Position numbers and translations under genes: made by a program
Assembly: GCF_000759885.1 (NCBI RefSeq)
Contig: NZ_JNAH01000008.1
Coordinates: forward strand, 186,001-250,000
Direction: 5' to 3'
Length of the DNA stretch: 64,000 nt
Source of the DNA: Prochlorococcus marinus str. GP2
Lineage (GTDB): Bacteria; Cyanobacteriota; Cyanobacteriia; PCC-6307; Cyanobiaceae
Notes under the pieces: generated by a model
The model's database searches: none
What the model was told of the DNA's origin: nothing
Seen by the model: only the letters and a program-made list of their open reading frames with translations
Shown: piece by piece, positions 40,221-49,672 of the stretch
Layout: each line of letters begins with the position of its first letter
Position numbering within the stretch: the stretch's first letter is position 1

Positions 40221-40226
40221 TATAAT
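40221..40226 (+). promoter_or_regulatory. Consensus -10 element upstream of the GT2 gene
   Basis: TATAAT occurs 28 bases before the ATG at 40254, in a 45-base gap. No good -35 hexamer is seen 17 bases upstream (TAAAAA only). This could give the GT2 gene its own transcript in addition to read-through from the ArnT-like gene. Confidence 0.4.
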
Positions 40227-40253
40227 AAAGTGTCTTTATGAGATTGTAAAAGG

Positions 40254-41345
40254 ATGAAATCAGTTAATACTTGGAACTTAACGCATAATAAACTTCATCA
40301 ATTATTCAAAAATAATAGCGAATTGATTTCTATAAAAGTCCGTGGCAATGCATGGGAGCCAATTACCAGATGGTTAAAATTTGATTCAAGAATTTTTAGA
40401 GAAACTACTAGCCAGGCAAGAATAACTTTAAGCGATATTGAATCTCTTGCAGAAATTTATAACTATAGATCCATAAGATGGAAAGCAAAAAAATTAACTC
40501 CTTTGAAAACTAGACTTTTTCCGCAATCATTAAAAAATATTTTTCGCAAGTTACCAATCATAAAACAACTAGCCTACGAACTAGAAATTGTTTTTTATAA
40601 ATTTAGTGAAAATTTTTCTGATCATCTAATATCAATAGTAATTCCTGCAAGAAATGAAGCTGGTAATAAAAAACTCTTAATAAACGCATTAAATAAATTT
40701 AAAAGAATACCAAATAAATTAGAAATTATATTTGTAGAAGGGAATAGCAACGATAATACATATTTGATGCTAAAAGAATTAAAAGAAAATTACGCAGATT
40801 TTTTTAAAATAACTCTTTTAAAACAAACTTCCAAAGGGAAGAAAAATGCTGTTGTAGAGGGATTTAATATTTCTTCTGGTGAAACCCTTGCCATAATTGA
40901 TAGTGATTTCACTGTAGATATTAACGATAGTGTTGCAGCAATAATGGAATCAACAAAAAATGAAAATATTTTAATTAATTGTGCCCGAACAACTTTCCCA
41001 ATGGAAAAGGATGCAATGAGATGGGCTAACTATATAGGAAATAGACTCTTTGCAATATTTTTATCAATACTCATTAATAAGCCAATATCAGATTCACTTT
41101 GTGGAACAAAAGTTTTTTCAAGAAAATTCTTTAAACTTATGAAAAAAAATGGGAGTTGGGACTCCAAATCTGACCCATTTGGAGATTTCACAATAATTTT
41201 TGAAGCAGCAAAAAATAATATTAAGATACTTAATTATCCTGTGAGATATTATGCAAGAAAATCTGGAGCACCAAATATATCCAGGTGGATTGATGGACTA
41301 AAACTCCTTAAAGTATGCTGGATTTATATGATTTCTGATCTTTGA
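40254..41345 (+). CDS. Family 2 glycosyltransferase with an N-terminal methyltransferase-tail-like region
   Basis: From about residue 126 (SIVIPARNEAG) the protein is a GT-A family 2 transferase: EGNSNDNT, the metal-binding IIDSDF near 214-219, and a later SDSLCGTKVFSRK motif like dolichyl/polyprenyl-phosphate sugar synthases. It lacks membrane helices. Residues 1-125 are not GT2; SDIESLAEIYNYRSIRWKAK and KLTPLK with LPIIKQLAYELEIV resemble the C-terminal tail of SAM methyltransferase domains fused to GT2 in other bacteria, without any SAM-binding motif. It could make the polyprenyl-phosphate sugar donor used by the preceding ArnT-like enzyme. Confidence 0.8.
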   Translation: MKSVNTWNLTHNKLHQLFKNNSELISIKVRGNAWEPITRWLKFDSRIFRETTSQARITLSDIESLAEIYNYRSIRWKAKKLTPLKTRLFPQSLKNIFRKLPIIKQLAYELEIVFYKFSENFSDHLISIVIPARNEAGNKKLLINALNKFKRIPNKLEIIFVEGNSNDNTYLMLKELKENYADFFKITLLKQTSKGKKNAVVEGFNISSGETLAIIDSDFTVDINDSVAAIMESTKNENILINCARTTFPMEKDAMRWANYIGNRLFAIFLSILINKPISDSLCGTKVFSRKFFKLMKKNGSWDSKSDPFGDFTIIFEAAKNNIKILNYPVRYYARKSGAPNISRWIDGLKLLKVCWIYMISDL

Positions 41346-41451
41346 ATTTAAATAAATTTTCATTAGCATTTTAAAAAATTTTTAATTTCGCCAAATTGGT
41401 AATAATATAGTTAGATTCTTAATGAAGATAAACTGATAATAATTTCATGAC

Positions 41452-43071
41452 ATGAAATTTAATTTAGAGTTCAAAAAATTAAATCAAAATAATTTCCGTA
41501 AAAAAAATTATGGGAAAATTCTTACTGTAAGACTTCCATGTAACCCAATATTTCCTATAGGGCCTATTTATTTAGCCGATCATATTCATAAATGTTTTCC
41601 AGCCATTGAGCAACAATTTATTGATCTAGCCATTGTTCCATCTAATAAGGTTTCCAAATATTTAGTTAGAAAAATTGATCAGTTTAGACCTCATCTAATA
41701 ATCTTTTCTTGGAGAGATATACAAATTTATGCACCTGTTGATGGTAGAAGCGGAAATCCCTTGCAAAACTCTTTTGAGGTTTTCTATTCTAAAAATATCT
41801 TTAAAAAAATTAGAGGTTCATGGGGCGGATTGAAATTAATCGCATCTCATTATGGAGAAATATATCGAAATACTTCTCTAGTCAAGAAGGGATTAAAAAG
41901 AGCTCAAAAATACAACAAAGATGTAAAAGTAATTTTGGGAGGTGGAGCTGTTAGCGTTTTTTACGAACAATTAGGAGATTTACTTCCAAAAGGAACTGTT
42001 ATTTCTGTTGGAGAAGGAGAAAATCTCATAGAAAAAATTATTAGAAATGATTCTATAGAGGAAGAGAGATGTTATCTTGCTGGCCAGAAACCTAGGAACA
42101 AACTAATTCATGAACAACCATCTGGCACTTTGAAAACTGCATGTAACTATAAGTTTATTAAATCCATCTGGCCAGAATTTAATTGGTACATAGAGGGTGG
42201 AGAATACTATGTAGGGGTGCAAACAAAAAGAGGTTGTCCTCATAATTGTTGTTTCTGTGTTTACACAGTTGTAGAGGGTAAAAAAGTTCGTGTTAATCCT
42301 GTCAATGAAATAATCAAAGAAATGAAGCAATTATATGATCTTGGAGTTAGGGGATTTTGGTTCACAGATGCGCAGTTTATTCCAGCCAAAAAACATATAG
42401 AAGATGCAAAAGCATTATTACAAGCCATTAAAGACCAAGGTTGGGATGACATTCATTGGGCTGCATATATCAGAGCGGATAATATTGATGCTGATCTTGC
42501 TCAGCTTATGGTGGATACAGGTATGAGTTATTTTGAAATAGGAATTACTTCAGGATCTCAAGAACTTGTCAGAAAAATGAGGTTAGCATATGACCTTGAA
42601 ACGGTATTAAATAATTGTAGAATGCTGGTCAAATCAGGATTCAAGAATCATGTTTCAGTTAATTATTCCTTTAATGTTTTTGATGAAACGCCAAGCACGA
42701 TAAGACAAACTATTGCTTATCACAGAGAATTAGAAAATATTTTTGGTAAAGGTTTAGTAGATCCAGCTATATTTTTTATAGGATTGCAACCCCACACTCT
42801 CCTTGAAAAGTATGCCCTAGATCATAAAATTTTAAAGCCTAATTATAATCCAATGAGCATGATGCCTTGGACAGCAAGAAAACTTTTATGGAATCCAGGA
42901 GCTCTAGGGGAAAAACTTGGTCAAGTTTGCCTAGAAGCTTTTGATAATAAAGAAGATGAATTTGGTAAAACAGTTATTAACATTCTCGAAAGAGAGTATG
43001 GAAAGTCTTCATTAAAAGAATCTTTAAAAGTACGTCCCTTATCTGAAAGAAAATTAGCTCATTCAAAATAA
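41452..43071 (+). CDS. B12-binding-domain radical SAM protein, BchE-like class
   Basis: The 539-residue protein has an N-terminal B12-binding-type domain (about 20-200; PIFPIGPIYLADHIHKCF, VILGGGAVSVF, ISVGEGENLIEKII), followed by a radical-SAM core with CPHNCCFC (Cys about 262, 266, 269). The His of the base-off B12 motif DxHxxG is not evident, so cobalamin binding is uncertain. BchE-type methylases and cyclases share this layout, but the substrate is unknown; it is not the aerobic Mg-protoporphyrin cyclase. It follows the GT2 gene by 106 bases on the same strand. Confidence 0.8.
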   Translation: MKFNLEFKKLNQNNFRKKNYGKILTVRLPCNPIFPIGPIYLADHIHKCFPAIEQQFIDLAIVPSNKVSKYLVRKIDQFRPHLIIFSWRDIQIYAPVDGRSGNPLQNSFEVFYSKNIFKKIRGSWGGLKLIASHYGEIYRNTSLVKKGLKRAQKYNKDVKVILGGGAVSVFYEQLGDLLPKGTVISVGEGENLIEKIIRNDSIEEERCYLAGQKPRNKLIHEQPSGTLKTACNYKFIKSIWPEFNWYIEGGEYYVGVQTKRGCPHNCCFCVYTVVEGKKVRVNPVNEIIKEMKQLYDLGVRGFWFTDAQFIPAKKHIEDAKALLQAIKDQGWDDIHWAAYIRADNIDADLAQLMVDTGMSYFEIGITSGSQELVRKMRLAYDLETVLNNCRMLVKSGFKNHVSVNYSFNVFDETPSTIRQTIAYHRELENIFGKGLVDPAIFFIGLQPHTLLEKYALDHKILKPNYNPMSMMPWTARKLLWNPGALGEKLGQVCLEAFDNKEDEFGKTVINILEREYGKSSLKESLKVRPLSERKLAHSK

Positions 43072-43083
43072 TAATTTAACATT

Positions 43084-43401
43084 TTAATCCTCTTTTTCAA
43101 TGGAACTAGAAATTCCTTTCGATTTTAATGATTCTGAATAAAACTCTGCTGGTTCTAAATCACAAACAATTACCAATCCGATGCCTGTATTATGAGCTTC
43201 TAGCATTATTGCAATAGCATCTTGCTCACTTAATTGAGGAACAACTTCTCTTAGAGAAATAGTGACATACTCCATAGAATTGACCGGATCATTATGGAGT
43301 AAAACCTTATATTTTGGAGATTTATTTTTTAATTCAGTAGGTTTCTTTTCAAGCACTACTGAATTAGTACTTAAATTTTGCTCTAAATTTATAGATAACA
43401 T
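43084..43401 (-). CDS. clpS: ATP-dependent Clp protease adaptor ClpS
   Basis: ClpS delivers N-degron substrates to ClpC/ClpA. The 105-residue protein has a disordered N-terminus, then YKVLLHNDPVNSMEYV with the conserved Asn-Asp, and the later ML.AHNTGIGLV segment. Cyanobacteria carry one or two ClpS forms; this is the usual core form by motif. It converges with the radical-SAM gene and lies downstream of dapL. Confidence 0.94.
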   Translation of the reverse strand: MLSINLEQNLSTNSVVLEKKPTELKNKSPKYKVLLHNDPVNSMEYVTISLREVVPQLSEQDAIAIMLEAHNTGIGLVIVCDLEPAEFYSESLKSKGISSSIEKED

Positions 43402-43428
43402 TTAATTAATAAATATTCCTCATAACAA

Positions 43429-44655
43429 TTATATATTAATTATTCTTTCCATTGCATCAATGACATTTGCTCTAGAGTTAAATGCTGATAAACGAAAATA
43501 ACCCTCCCCTGATAATCCAAAACCGCTCCCAGGTGTGCCTACAACACCAACTTTTTGAAGAAGGAAATCAAAAAAGTCCCAAGATGTCATCTTGTTAGGG
43601 ACTTTGATCCAGATATATGGAGCATTTTCTCCACCATAAACTTTATATCCTGCAATCTGTAACTTGTTTTTCATAATTTTTGCATTTTCCATATAAAAAT
43701 TTATTAAACCTCTAACTTCTTTCTTTCCTTCTTGCGAATAAACAGCTTCTGCCCCTTTTTGAACTATATAGCTAACTCCATTAAATTTTGTAGATTGTCG
43801 TCTATTCCAGAGAGGCCATAAGTCTATTTCCTCATTTTTTGAACTAAATCCTAAAAGTTTTTTAGGTACAACTGTATAAGCACATCTTACCCCTGTGAAT
43901 CCTGCATTCTTTGAGAAAGATCTAAATTCTATAGCACAATCCTTAGCACCTTCAATTTCATATATAGAATGAGGAATATGATTGTCTTGAATAAATGCTT
44001 CATAAGCTGCATCAAAAAGTATTAAAGATTTGTTTTGAAGAGCATAGTCAACCCACTTTTTTAAGTCTTCTTTAGTTAAAGTTGCACCGGTAGGATTATT
44101 CGGGAAACAAAGATATACGATATCAACTTTATTTTTTGGTATTTCTGGCAGAAAGTCGTTTTCCTCATTAATTGCGAGATATGTCAATCCTTGATAAGTA
44201 CCATTTTCATTAGCATTGCCAGTTCTTCCTGTCATAACGTTACTGTCTACATAAACAGGGTAGACAGGATCTGTTACAGCAATTGAATTATCTTTTCCAA
44301 GAATATCTAAAATATTACTACTATCACATTTTGAACCATCTGAAATAAAGATTTCTTCAGGTAAAATTTCACAACCTCTTGAGATAAAATCATGCTCAGA
44401 TATTTTTTCTCTAAGCCAAGAGTAACCTTGTTCTGGTCCGTAACCCATAAAGCCTTCAGATGTACCCATTTCATTTAAAGCTTTACCCATAGCATCTATG
44501 CAGGCCTTAGGTAACGGTTCTGTAACGTCTCCTATTCCAAGTTTAATTATGTTTGAAGTCTGATTTGACTGGGAGTATTTTTTTACCCTTTTAGCAATTT
44601 CAGGAAATAAATAGCCAGCTTTGAGTTTTAAATAGTTTTCGTTTACTTGAACCAC
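43429..44655 (-). CDS. dapL: LL-diaminopimelate aminotransferase
   Basis: DapL converts tetrahydrodipicolinate directly to LL-diaminopimelate for lysine and peptidoglycan, the one-step route of cyanobacteria and plants. The 408-residue class I/II aminotransferase shows [21 protein letters not shown] and the PLP-lysine loop [15 protein letters not shown]. Start is GTG at 44655. It is divergent from rne across 295 bases and followed leftward by clpS. Confidence 0.95.
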   Translation of the reverse strand: MVQVNENYLKLKAGYLFPEIAKRVKKYSQSNQTSNIIKLGIGDVTEPLPKACIDAMGKALNEMGTSEGFMGYGPEQGYSWLREKISEHDFISRGCEILPEEIFISDGSKCDSSNILDILGKDNSIAVTDPVYPVYVDSNVMTGRTGNANENGTYQGLTYLAINEENDFLPEIPKNKVDIVYLCFPNNPTGATLTKEDLKKWVDYALQNKSLILFDAAYEAFIQDNHIPHSIYEIEGAKDCAIEFRSFSKNAGFTGVRCAYTVVPKKLLGFSSKNEEIDLWPLWNRRQSTKFNGVSYIVQKGAEAVYSQEGKKEVRGLINFYMENAKIMKNKLQIAGYKVYGGENAPYIWIKVPNKMTSWDFFDFLLQKVGVVGTPGSGFGLSGEGYFRLSAFNSRANVIDAMERIINI

Positions 44656-44950
44656 TTGAGAAAAAAATATTTAATCAATATTAGAATAATTGATCAACGT
44701 GCTTAAGTGGTGATTAAATGTTAATATTATTCTAGTTATGGTTAAATCAAAAGATAATCATAGCTATGAATTCAATTTCCAATTGTTTGAAAGTCGTCTA
44801 AAGCCTACATATAGAAGAATCTAATTTCTATTAACTTTAATTTAAAAAGTAAATAATCTTAGCTTTGAATAATTGCTTACATACATGTTAAAAATTAAGT
44901 CTTTTTACATTAGATGACTTTCAAAATACAAACCTTTCAGTACAAAATAT
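44656..44950. other. dapL/rne divergent intergenic region
   Basis: This 295-base region must hold the dapL promoter and the promoter and 5' leader of rne. I see no RNA gene fold. It contains a 28-codon open frame (separate entry), then 126 bases of AT-rich leader with several T-runs and A-runs just before the rne ATG. RNase E mRNA is known to be self-regulated through its 5' leader in other bacteria, so this leader may matter. Confidence 0.5.
44738..44824 (+). CDS. Possible 28-aa leader or small protein upstream of rne
   Basis: ATG 44738 to TAA 44822-44824 encodes 28 residues ending NFQLFESRLKPTYRRI. The end is basic and amphipathic, and the composition looks more like coding than the surrounding AT-rich DNA. 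TAATATTAT lies just upstream and could be a -10, giving a very short leader. It is 126 bases before rne, so it might act as an upstream frame. The evidence is weak and chance is possible. Confidence 0.33.
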   Translation: MVKSKDNHSYEFNFQLFESRLKPTYRRI

Positions 44951-46759
44951 ATGTCTCAGCAAATTATCATCGCTGAGCAGGCTCGAATAGCAGCACTACT
45001 CACAGATGATCGAGTTGATGAATTAATCGTCGCACAAGGCCAATATCAAATTGGCGATATTTTTTTAGGAACAGTTGAAAATGTTCTCCCTGGAATTGAT
45101 GCCGCCTTTATAAATATTGGTGAAAGTGAGAAAAATGGATTTATCCATGTATCAGATCTTGGTCCATTAAGACTAAAAAAAGGAACATTCGGAATAACTG
45201 AATTATTAGAACCAAAACAAAAAGTTCTTGTACAGGTAATAAAGGAACCCACAGGATCTAAAGGGCCTAGACTTACCGGAAGTATTTCAATACCTGGGAA
45301 ATACTCGATACTGCAACCATATGGACAAGGTGTGAATATTTCCAGAAAAATAAATACAGAAACAGAAAGAAGCCGTTTAAAAGCTCTTGGGGTTTTAATA
45401 AAACCTCCCAGCACAGGTTTGTTGTTTAGAACAGAGGCGGAAAAGATAAAAGAAGAACTACTTATTGAAGATTTAGAAAATTTAATACAACAATGGGAAA
45501 ATATTATAAAAGCTTCTGAGACTTCAAATCCTCCAAATTTAATAAAACGAGATGATGATTTCTCACTTAAGATTTTAAGAGACTATATTCAATCTTCAAC
45601 TAAAAAGATAATTATCGATAGTAATTTTTCGGTTGAAAGGGCAAAAGATTTTTTAATTAATTATGACTCAAATGTAGATATTAAATATCACGATAATAAT
45701 TTAAATCAACATATTTTAGAAACGTATGAAATTAAAAAAGCAATACAAAAAGCTCTTCAACCTAGAGTAGATCTTCCTTCCGGAGGTTATATAATAATTG
45801 AACCAACTGAAGCCCTAACAGTAATTGATGTAAACTCTGGGTCATTTACAAGATCAGCCAACTCAAGACAAACTGTTTTGTGGACGAATTGCGAAGCAGC
45901 TGTAGAAATCTCAAGACAATTGAAATTAAGAAATATTGGTGGAGTTGTTGTTGTAGATTTTATAGATATGGAATCCAGAAGAGATCAATTCCAATTACTC
46001 GAGCATTTTACTTCTGCAATAAAAGATGATACTGCTAGGCCTCAGATAGCTCAGCTTACTGAATTAGGTTTAGTTGAGTTAACCAGAAAAAGACAAGGTC
46101 AAAATATATATGAATTATTTGGAAAGAAATGTTCTTCTTGCGATGGTACAGGCCATGTTGAAGATAAATTGAATTTTGAAACTTCTAATCTAAAAGTTAA
46201 AAATATAGAAGAGACTCCTGATAAATCAAACAACTTAAAACCTTTAAATATTGATACTTCCCAATCAACTGAAAAACCAGAAGAAATATCTGAAAATGAA
46301 TTTCTTCATAACAAGAACCTTAATAATGAAGATTCTCTTATCAAAAAAGAAAATAATCATTTGAATACACAGAATTCAAAAGAAAAAAATATTATTACTG
46401 TTGATCTCACGAATGATGAAAAAATTGTTTTCAGTCAATTAGGTATTAACCCACTAATAAAGTTGGGTAAAGAATATCTCACTAGTAATAATTTTGTGCG
46501 CTTGAAGGATAATAATGAAAACGAAAAAACTTTAGATAATAAAAAAACAAAAGGGAAAAAAACAAAAAAATCATCAAAATCTATAGAATCCACAGAGATT
46601 GAAATTGAAGCAAATGCAAATTCCAAAGATTATTTACAAAAAGAAATTAATGAGAATGATAAAGTTGCATCTTTAGATAAAAATGATGAAATTGAACTCA
46701 TTGAAGATATTAAAAATGCAAGAAAAAAAAGGAGAAGATCATCAGCAAGTATTGAATAA
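44951..46759 (+). CDS. rne: Ribonuclease E/G family endoribonuclease
   Basis: RNase E starts mRNA decay and processes RNAs. The 602-residue protein has the N-terminal S1 domain (about residues 35-125), the catalytic DNase-I-like domain with metal-binding Asp in [10 protein letters not shown] and [14 protein letters not shown], and the zinc-link CSSC at about 394-397. The rest is a cyanobacterial, low-complexity tail ending in the Arg-rich KKRRRSSA (about 592-599), which matches the known cyanobacterial tail that binds polynucleotide phosphorylase. The last 44 bases overlap rnhB. Confidence 0.96.
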   Translation: MSQQIIIAEQARIAALLTDDRVDELIVAQGQYQIGDIFLGTVENVLPGIDAAFINIGESEKNGFIHVSDLGPLRLKKGTFGITELLEPKQKVLVQVIKEPTGSKGPRLTGSISIPGKYSILQPYGQGVNISRKINTETERSRLKALGVLIKPPSTGLLFRTEAEKIKEELLIEDLENLIQQWENIIKASETSNPPNLIKRDDDFSLKILRDYIQSSTKKIIIDSNFSVERAKDFLINYDSNVDIKYHDNNLNQHILETYEIKKAIQKALQPRVDLPSGGYIIIEPTEALTVIDVNSGSFTRSANSRQTVLWTNCEAAVEISRQLKLRNIGGVVVVDFIDMESRRDQFQLLEHFTSAIKDDTARPQIAQLTELGLVELTRKRQGQNIYELFGKKCSSCDGTGHVEDKLNFETSNLKVKNIEETPDKSNNLKPLNIDTSQSTEKPEEISENEFLHNKNLNNEDSLIKKENNHLNTQNSKEKNIITVDLTNDEKIVFSQLGINPLIKLGKEYLTSNNFVRLKDNNENEKTLDNKKTKGKKTKKSSKSIESTEIEIEANANSKDYLQKEINENDKVASLDKNDEIELIEDIKNARKKRRRSSASIE

Positions 46760-47333
46760 AAGATACGAAGTTGGAATAGACGAAGTTGGAAAAGGAGCAG
46801 TTTTTGGTCCAGTTTTCTCAGCAGTTGTAGTATTGACCGAAAAAAATAAATTTGCTTTAAAACAATTTGGTGTAAAGGATAGTAAAAAATTAACCCCCAA
46901 AAAAAGAAAATTACTTTTACCGAAAATTTTATTGCTTGCCTCAGATTATGGAATTGGGCAATCCTCAACAAGAGAAATTGATCAGCTTGGAATCAGATTT
47001 GCGACTGAACTTTCAATGATAAGAGCTCTGAAAAAATTAAAAGAGAAGCCATCGGAAGTAATAATTGATGGCCCTCTATCATTAAGACCATGGAATGGGA
47101 TTCAAAAAAATATTGTTTCAGGAGACTCAAAATTTATTGCTATAGCATCCGCGAGCATAGTTGCAAAAGTATTTCGAGATAATTTAATAGAAAGATTAGA
47201 AAAAAAATACTCAGGTTATTTATTATTCAAAAATAAAGGTTATGGGACCAGAGAACATCTTTCAATTATCAAAGAAAATGGAATAACTAATCTTCATAGG
47301 AAAAGTTTTTTACAAAAGTCAAATCTTCTTTGA
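46716..47333 (+). CDS. rnhB: Ribonuclease HII
   Basis: RNase HII removes ribonucleotides from DNA and RNA primers. Starting at ATG 46716 ([11 protein letters not shown]) gives 205 residues; an upstream in-frame ATG at 46683 and a TTG at 46752 are other options. The active site motif [15 protein letters not shown] has the first acidic pair; [17 protein letters not shown] and SIVAKVFRD with the other acidic residues follow. It overlaps rne by 44 bases and its 3' end overlaps the convergent DUF1997 gene by 15 bases. Confidence 0.94.
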   Translation: MQEKKGEDHQQVLNKRYEVGIDEVGKGAVFGPVFSAVVVLTEKNKFALKQFGVKDSKKLTPKKRKLLLPKILLLASDYGIGQSSTREIDQLGIRFATELSMIRALKKLKEKPSEVIIDGPLSLRPWNGIQKNIVSGDSKFIAIASASIVAKVFRDNLIERLEKKYSGYLLFKNKGYGTREHLSIIKENGITNLHRKSFLQKSNLL

Positions 47334-47837
47334 TTCACACCAATCTAAAAAATCGTTAACTAATTGCTGTTGAACTCTTGATTTTATACCCAACAAAATC
47401 CCATTTAACACAGAATGACCAGTAGATTCTAAGATTTTCTTTGGTACTAACTTCAATAGAGGAGGTTGACTTACAGAAACCCCTAAAAGCGCTTCTCCCT
47501 CTAATCCAATATCAGTTGCTTCTAAATTCGCTTTTAGAATAAGATTAAAATCATCTATAATCCCCAATCCATCCAACTTACTTTCAAGAGCACTCATTTT
47601 TAAAATTCCATTTTTATTCTCTACCGCAATTGAAACAACAGGGTTAATATCTAATTGAAAAACTTTAAAACTTGTTACTGTATATTTGTACCTTCCTTCA
47701 CCTTCAGGTACCAATTTTTTGGAGTCAAGCATTGCTCCAACAACTCTTTCTTCTTCCAAAAGATACTTAGAAAGATATTCTTTATTTCTTGTTACAGAAA
47801 GCTTTAGTTTTTGTTTTGCATCAAAAGACAGAAGCAT
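47319..47837 (-). CDS. DUF1997 family protein
   Basis: The 172-residue protein has no signal peptide or membrane helix and matches DUF1997, a family of cyanobacterial and plant proteins with a predicted lipid- or ligand-binding START-like fold: [39 protein letters not shown] and the C-terminal [20 protein letters not shown]. No function is established. It is divergent from pheA by 53 bases and converges with rnhB. Confidence 0.75.
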   Translation of the reverse strand: MLLSFDAKQKLKLSVTRNKEYLSKYLLEEERVVGAMLDSKKLVPEGEGRYKYTVTSFKVFQLDINPVVSIAVENKNGILKMSALESKLDGLGIIDDFNLILKANLEATDIGLEGEALLGVSVSQPPLLKLVPKKILESTGHSVLNGILLGIKSRVQQQLVNDFLDWCESKKI

Positions 47838-47890
47838 TTTCTATATCCCTCCAATGCTTATTTGATTCCTTTTTTTTCTTACAATTAATC

Positions 47891-48736
47891 ATGAGCAAAC
47901 AAGTTGCATATTTAGGTCCTAAGGGTACATACGCAGAAAAAGCAGCTCATATATTATCAAAGCTTGCCAATTTTCAGACACCTATATTTGTACCATGTAA
48001 CGGGCTACATTCGGTCATTAAGTCAATAGCCTACAACAATTGTGATGCTGCTGTTGTTCCTATTGAAAATTCTGTAGAAGGCGGAGTTACAGCCACCCTA
48101 GATGCTCTTTGGAAATTTCCAGATATATTTATCAATAAAGCAATTGTTTTACCTATAAAACATGCATTAATTAGTAATGGTGAACTTTCAATCATTTCTG
48201 AAGTATTATCTCATCCTCAAGCATTAGCTCAATGTTCAGAATGGTTGTCTGAAAATCTTCCAAATGCGATCTCTCTTCCAACAAATTCAACCTCAGAAGC
48301 TGTCAAAATGGTCAAAGGAAGTAAGTTCAGAGCAGCTATCGGTTCAAAATCATTAATTCAAATTGAAGGACTGAAAGAATTAGCTTTTCCTATCAATGAT
48401 ATCCCTGGTAATTGCACTAGATTTGTCTTATTGAGCAAAGAATCAAACTCTAATTCGGGAAATATTGCAAGTTTTGCTTTCTCATTAATCTCAAATAAAC
48501 CTGGGGCTTTACTTAAAGCTTTAGATTATATTGCGGATTTTGGATTTAATATGAGTAAAATAGAATCCAGGCCTTCTAAAAGAGAGTTAGGCGAATATGT
48601 AATTTATATTGATTTAGAAATAAATAAACTTAATAATATTGAAAATTTTATCGAACTAAAAAATCGTTTAAAACCACTTTGTAATAACTTTGTAGATTTT
48701 GGAAATTATTTTTCTGAAAATGTGGAATTACATTAA
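47891..48736 (+). CDS. pheA: Prephenate dehydratase
   Basis: PheA converts prephenate to phenylpyruvate for phenylalanine. From ATG 47891 it has 281 residues (MSKQVAYLGPKGTYAEKAA); upstream in-frame codons to 47789 lie outside the family. The catalytic domain (about 1-185) includes VPIENSVEGGV and NCTRFVLL, followed by an ACT domain (about 195-270) with ESRPSKRELGEYVIY, the Phe-binding feedback site. There is no chorismate mutase domain. It converges with the next gene, the two ends abutting at 48736/48737. Confidence 0.96.
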   Translation: MSKQVAYLGPKGTYAEKAAHILSKLANFQTPIFVPCNGLHSVIKSIAYNNCDAAVVPIENSVEGGVTATLDALWKFPDIFINKAIVLPIKHALISNGELSIISEVLSHPQALAQCSEWLSENLPNAISLPTNSTSEAVKMVKGSKFRAAIGSKSLIQIEGLKELAFPINDIPGNCTRFVLLSKESNSNSGNIASFAFSLISNKPGALLKALDYIADFGFNMSKIESRPSKRELGEYVIYIDLEINKLNNIENFIELKNRLKPLCNNFVDFGNYFSENVELH

Positions 48737-49672
48737 TTATCCCCTACATTTGTAAACTCCAAACTCCATTAAACCTTTTCTGAATGCCCAATTCATGAGA
48801 AGAATTGTTGGGATTTCTCTAATTGATTTTATTAAAGCTAATGGACCAAGGGACAAAATTGTAAAAGGTCTTCGAATGCCTTCAATTATAGAGTCGTACC
48901 ATGAAGGATTAGTATAAGTATTCCAATTTTCACAAACAACTTTTCCTGCGCTATTTTTATTAGTTCTAAGTATGTCACCGAATTCATTAATACTAATAAA
49001 ATTAGGATGTACCCACTGCTCAAGCAACTGCTTAAGAACCAACTTCTCAAAAAAGGATGGGGGGTATGCCCTTAAATCTCTTGAGTTCCAATCAGCTAAT
49101 GCCAAATACCCCCCAGGTCTCAAAGTTCTGAGCATTTCATCTGCAAATTTAGATTTATCGATCATGTGTGCACCTGCCTCTACACTCCAAATTGCATCAA
49201 ATGATCCATCTTCAAATTTCAAATCTAAAGCATCCATAACTTGAAAATTGCAATTGAGTCCCAATGGGGTAAGGTCTCTTGCTCTTTTTACTTGAGCAGG
49301 ACTAATTGTGATTCCAGTAACATTAAACCCATAATTTTTTGCGAGAATTCGAGAACTTCCTCCTATTCCGCAACCTACATCCAGAATTCTGGAGCCTTTT
49401 GGCAATGTATCTAAGCCACTCCACTTTACTAACTCGTGAACAAACTGAACTTTAGCATTTCTAAAATCAATATTTCTTTTATTTAAGGGATAAAAACCCA
49501 AATGTATATGCTCTCCCCACAATCTCTCAAGTAATTTATCCTCGGTCCAAGCATCATATGCAGATGCAACTGTAGTAGAAGAAATAAATTTTCTAGCTTT
49601 AATTCTCCAGATGATAGTTAAAGTAAAAAGGGATAAAGCCAGTAAAAAAAAAGGTAATAGCAATTGAAACAT
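48737..49672 (-). CDS. 2-methyl-6-phytyl-1,4-benzoquinone (MPBQ) methyltransferase
   Basis: The 311-residue protein has an N-terminal hydrophobic anchor (about residues 3-22), then SAYDAWTEDKLLERLWGEHI and HLGFYP, SAM motif I ILDVGCGIGGSSRILA near 96-111, and the C-terminal VREIP-like motif KSIREIPTILLMNWAFRKGL, all matching Synechocystis Sll0418, the MPBQ/MSBQ methyltransferase of tocopherol and related quinone synthesis. It should act on the cytoplasmic side of a membrane. It lies directly after the LON-domain gene, leftward. Confidence 0.88.
   Translation of the reverse strand: MFQLLLPFFLLALSLFTLTIIWRIKARKFISSTTVASAYDAWTEDKLLERLWGEHIHLGFYPLNKRNIDFRNAKVQFVHELVKWSGLDTLPKGSRILDVGCGIGGSSRILAKNYGFNVTGITISPAQVKRARDLTPLGLNCNFQVMDALDLKFEDGSFDAIWSVEAGAHMIDKSKFADEMLRTLRPGGYLALADWNSRDLRAYPPSFFEKLVLKQLLEQWVHPNFISINEFGDILRTNKNSAGKVVCENWNTYTNPSWYDSIIEGIRRPFTILSLGPLALIKSIREIPTILLMNWAFRKGLMEFGVYKCRG

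Noticed and set aside
38558-41345. Genomic island integrated at tRNA-Thr
   Set aside because: No direct repeat of the tRNA 3' end, integrase or change in base composition was found in the window.
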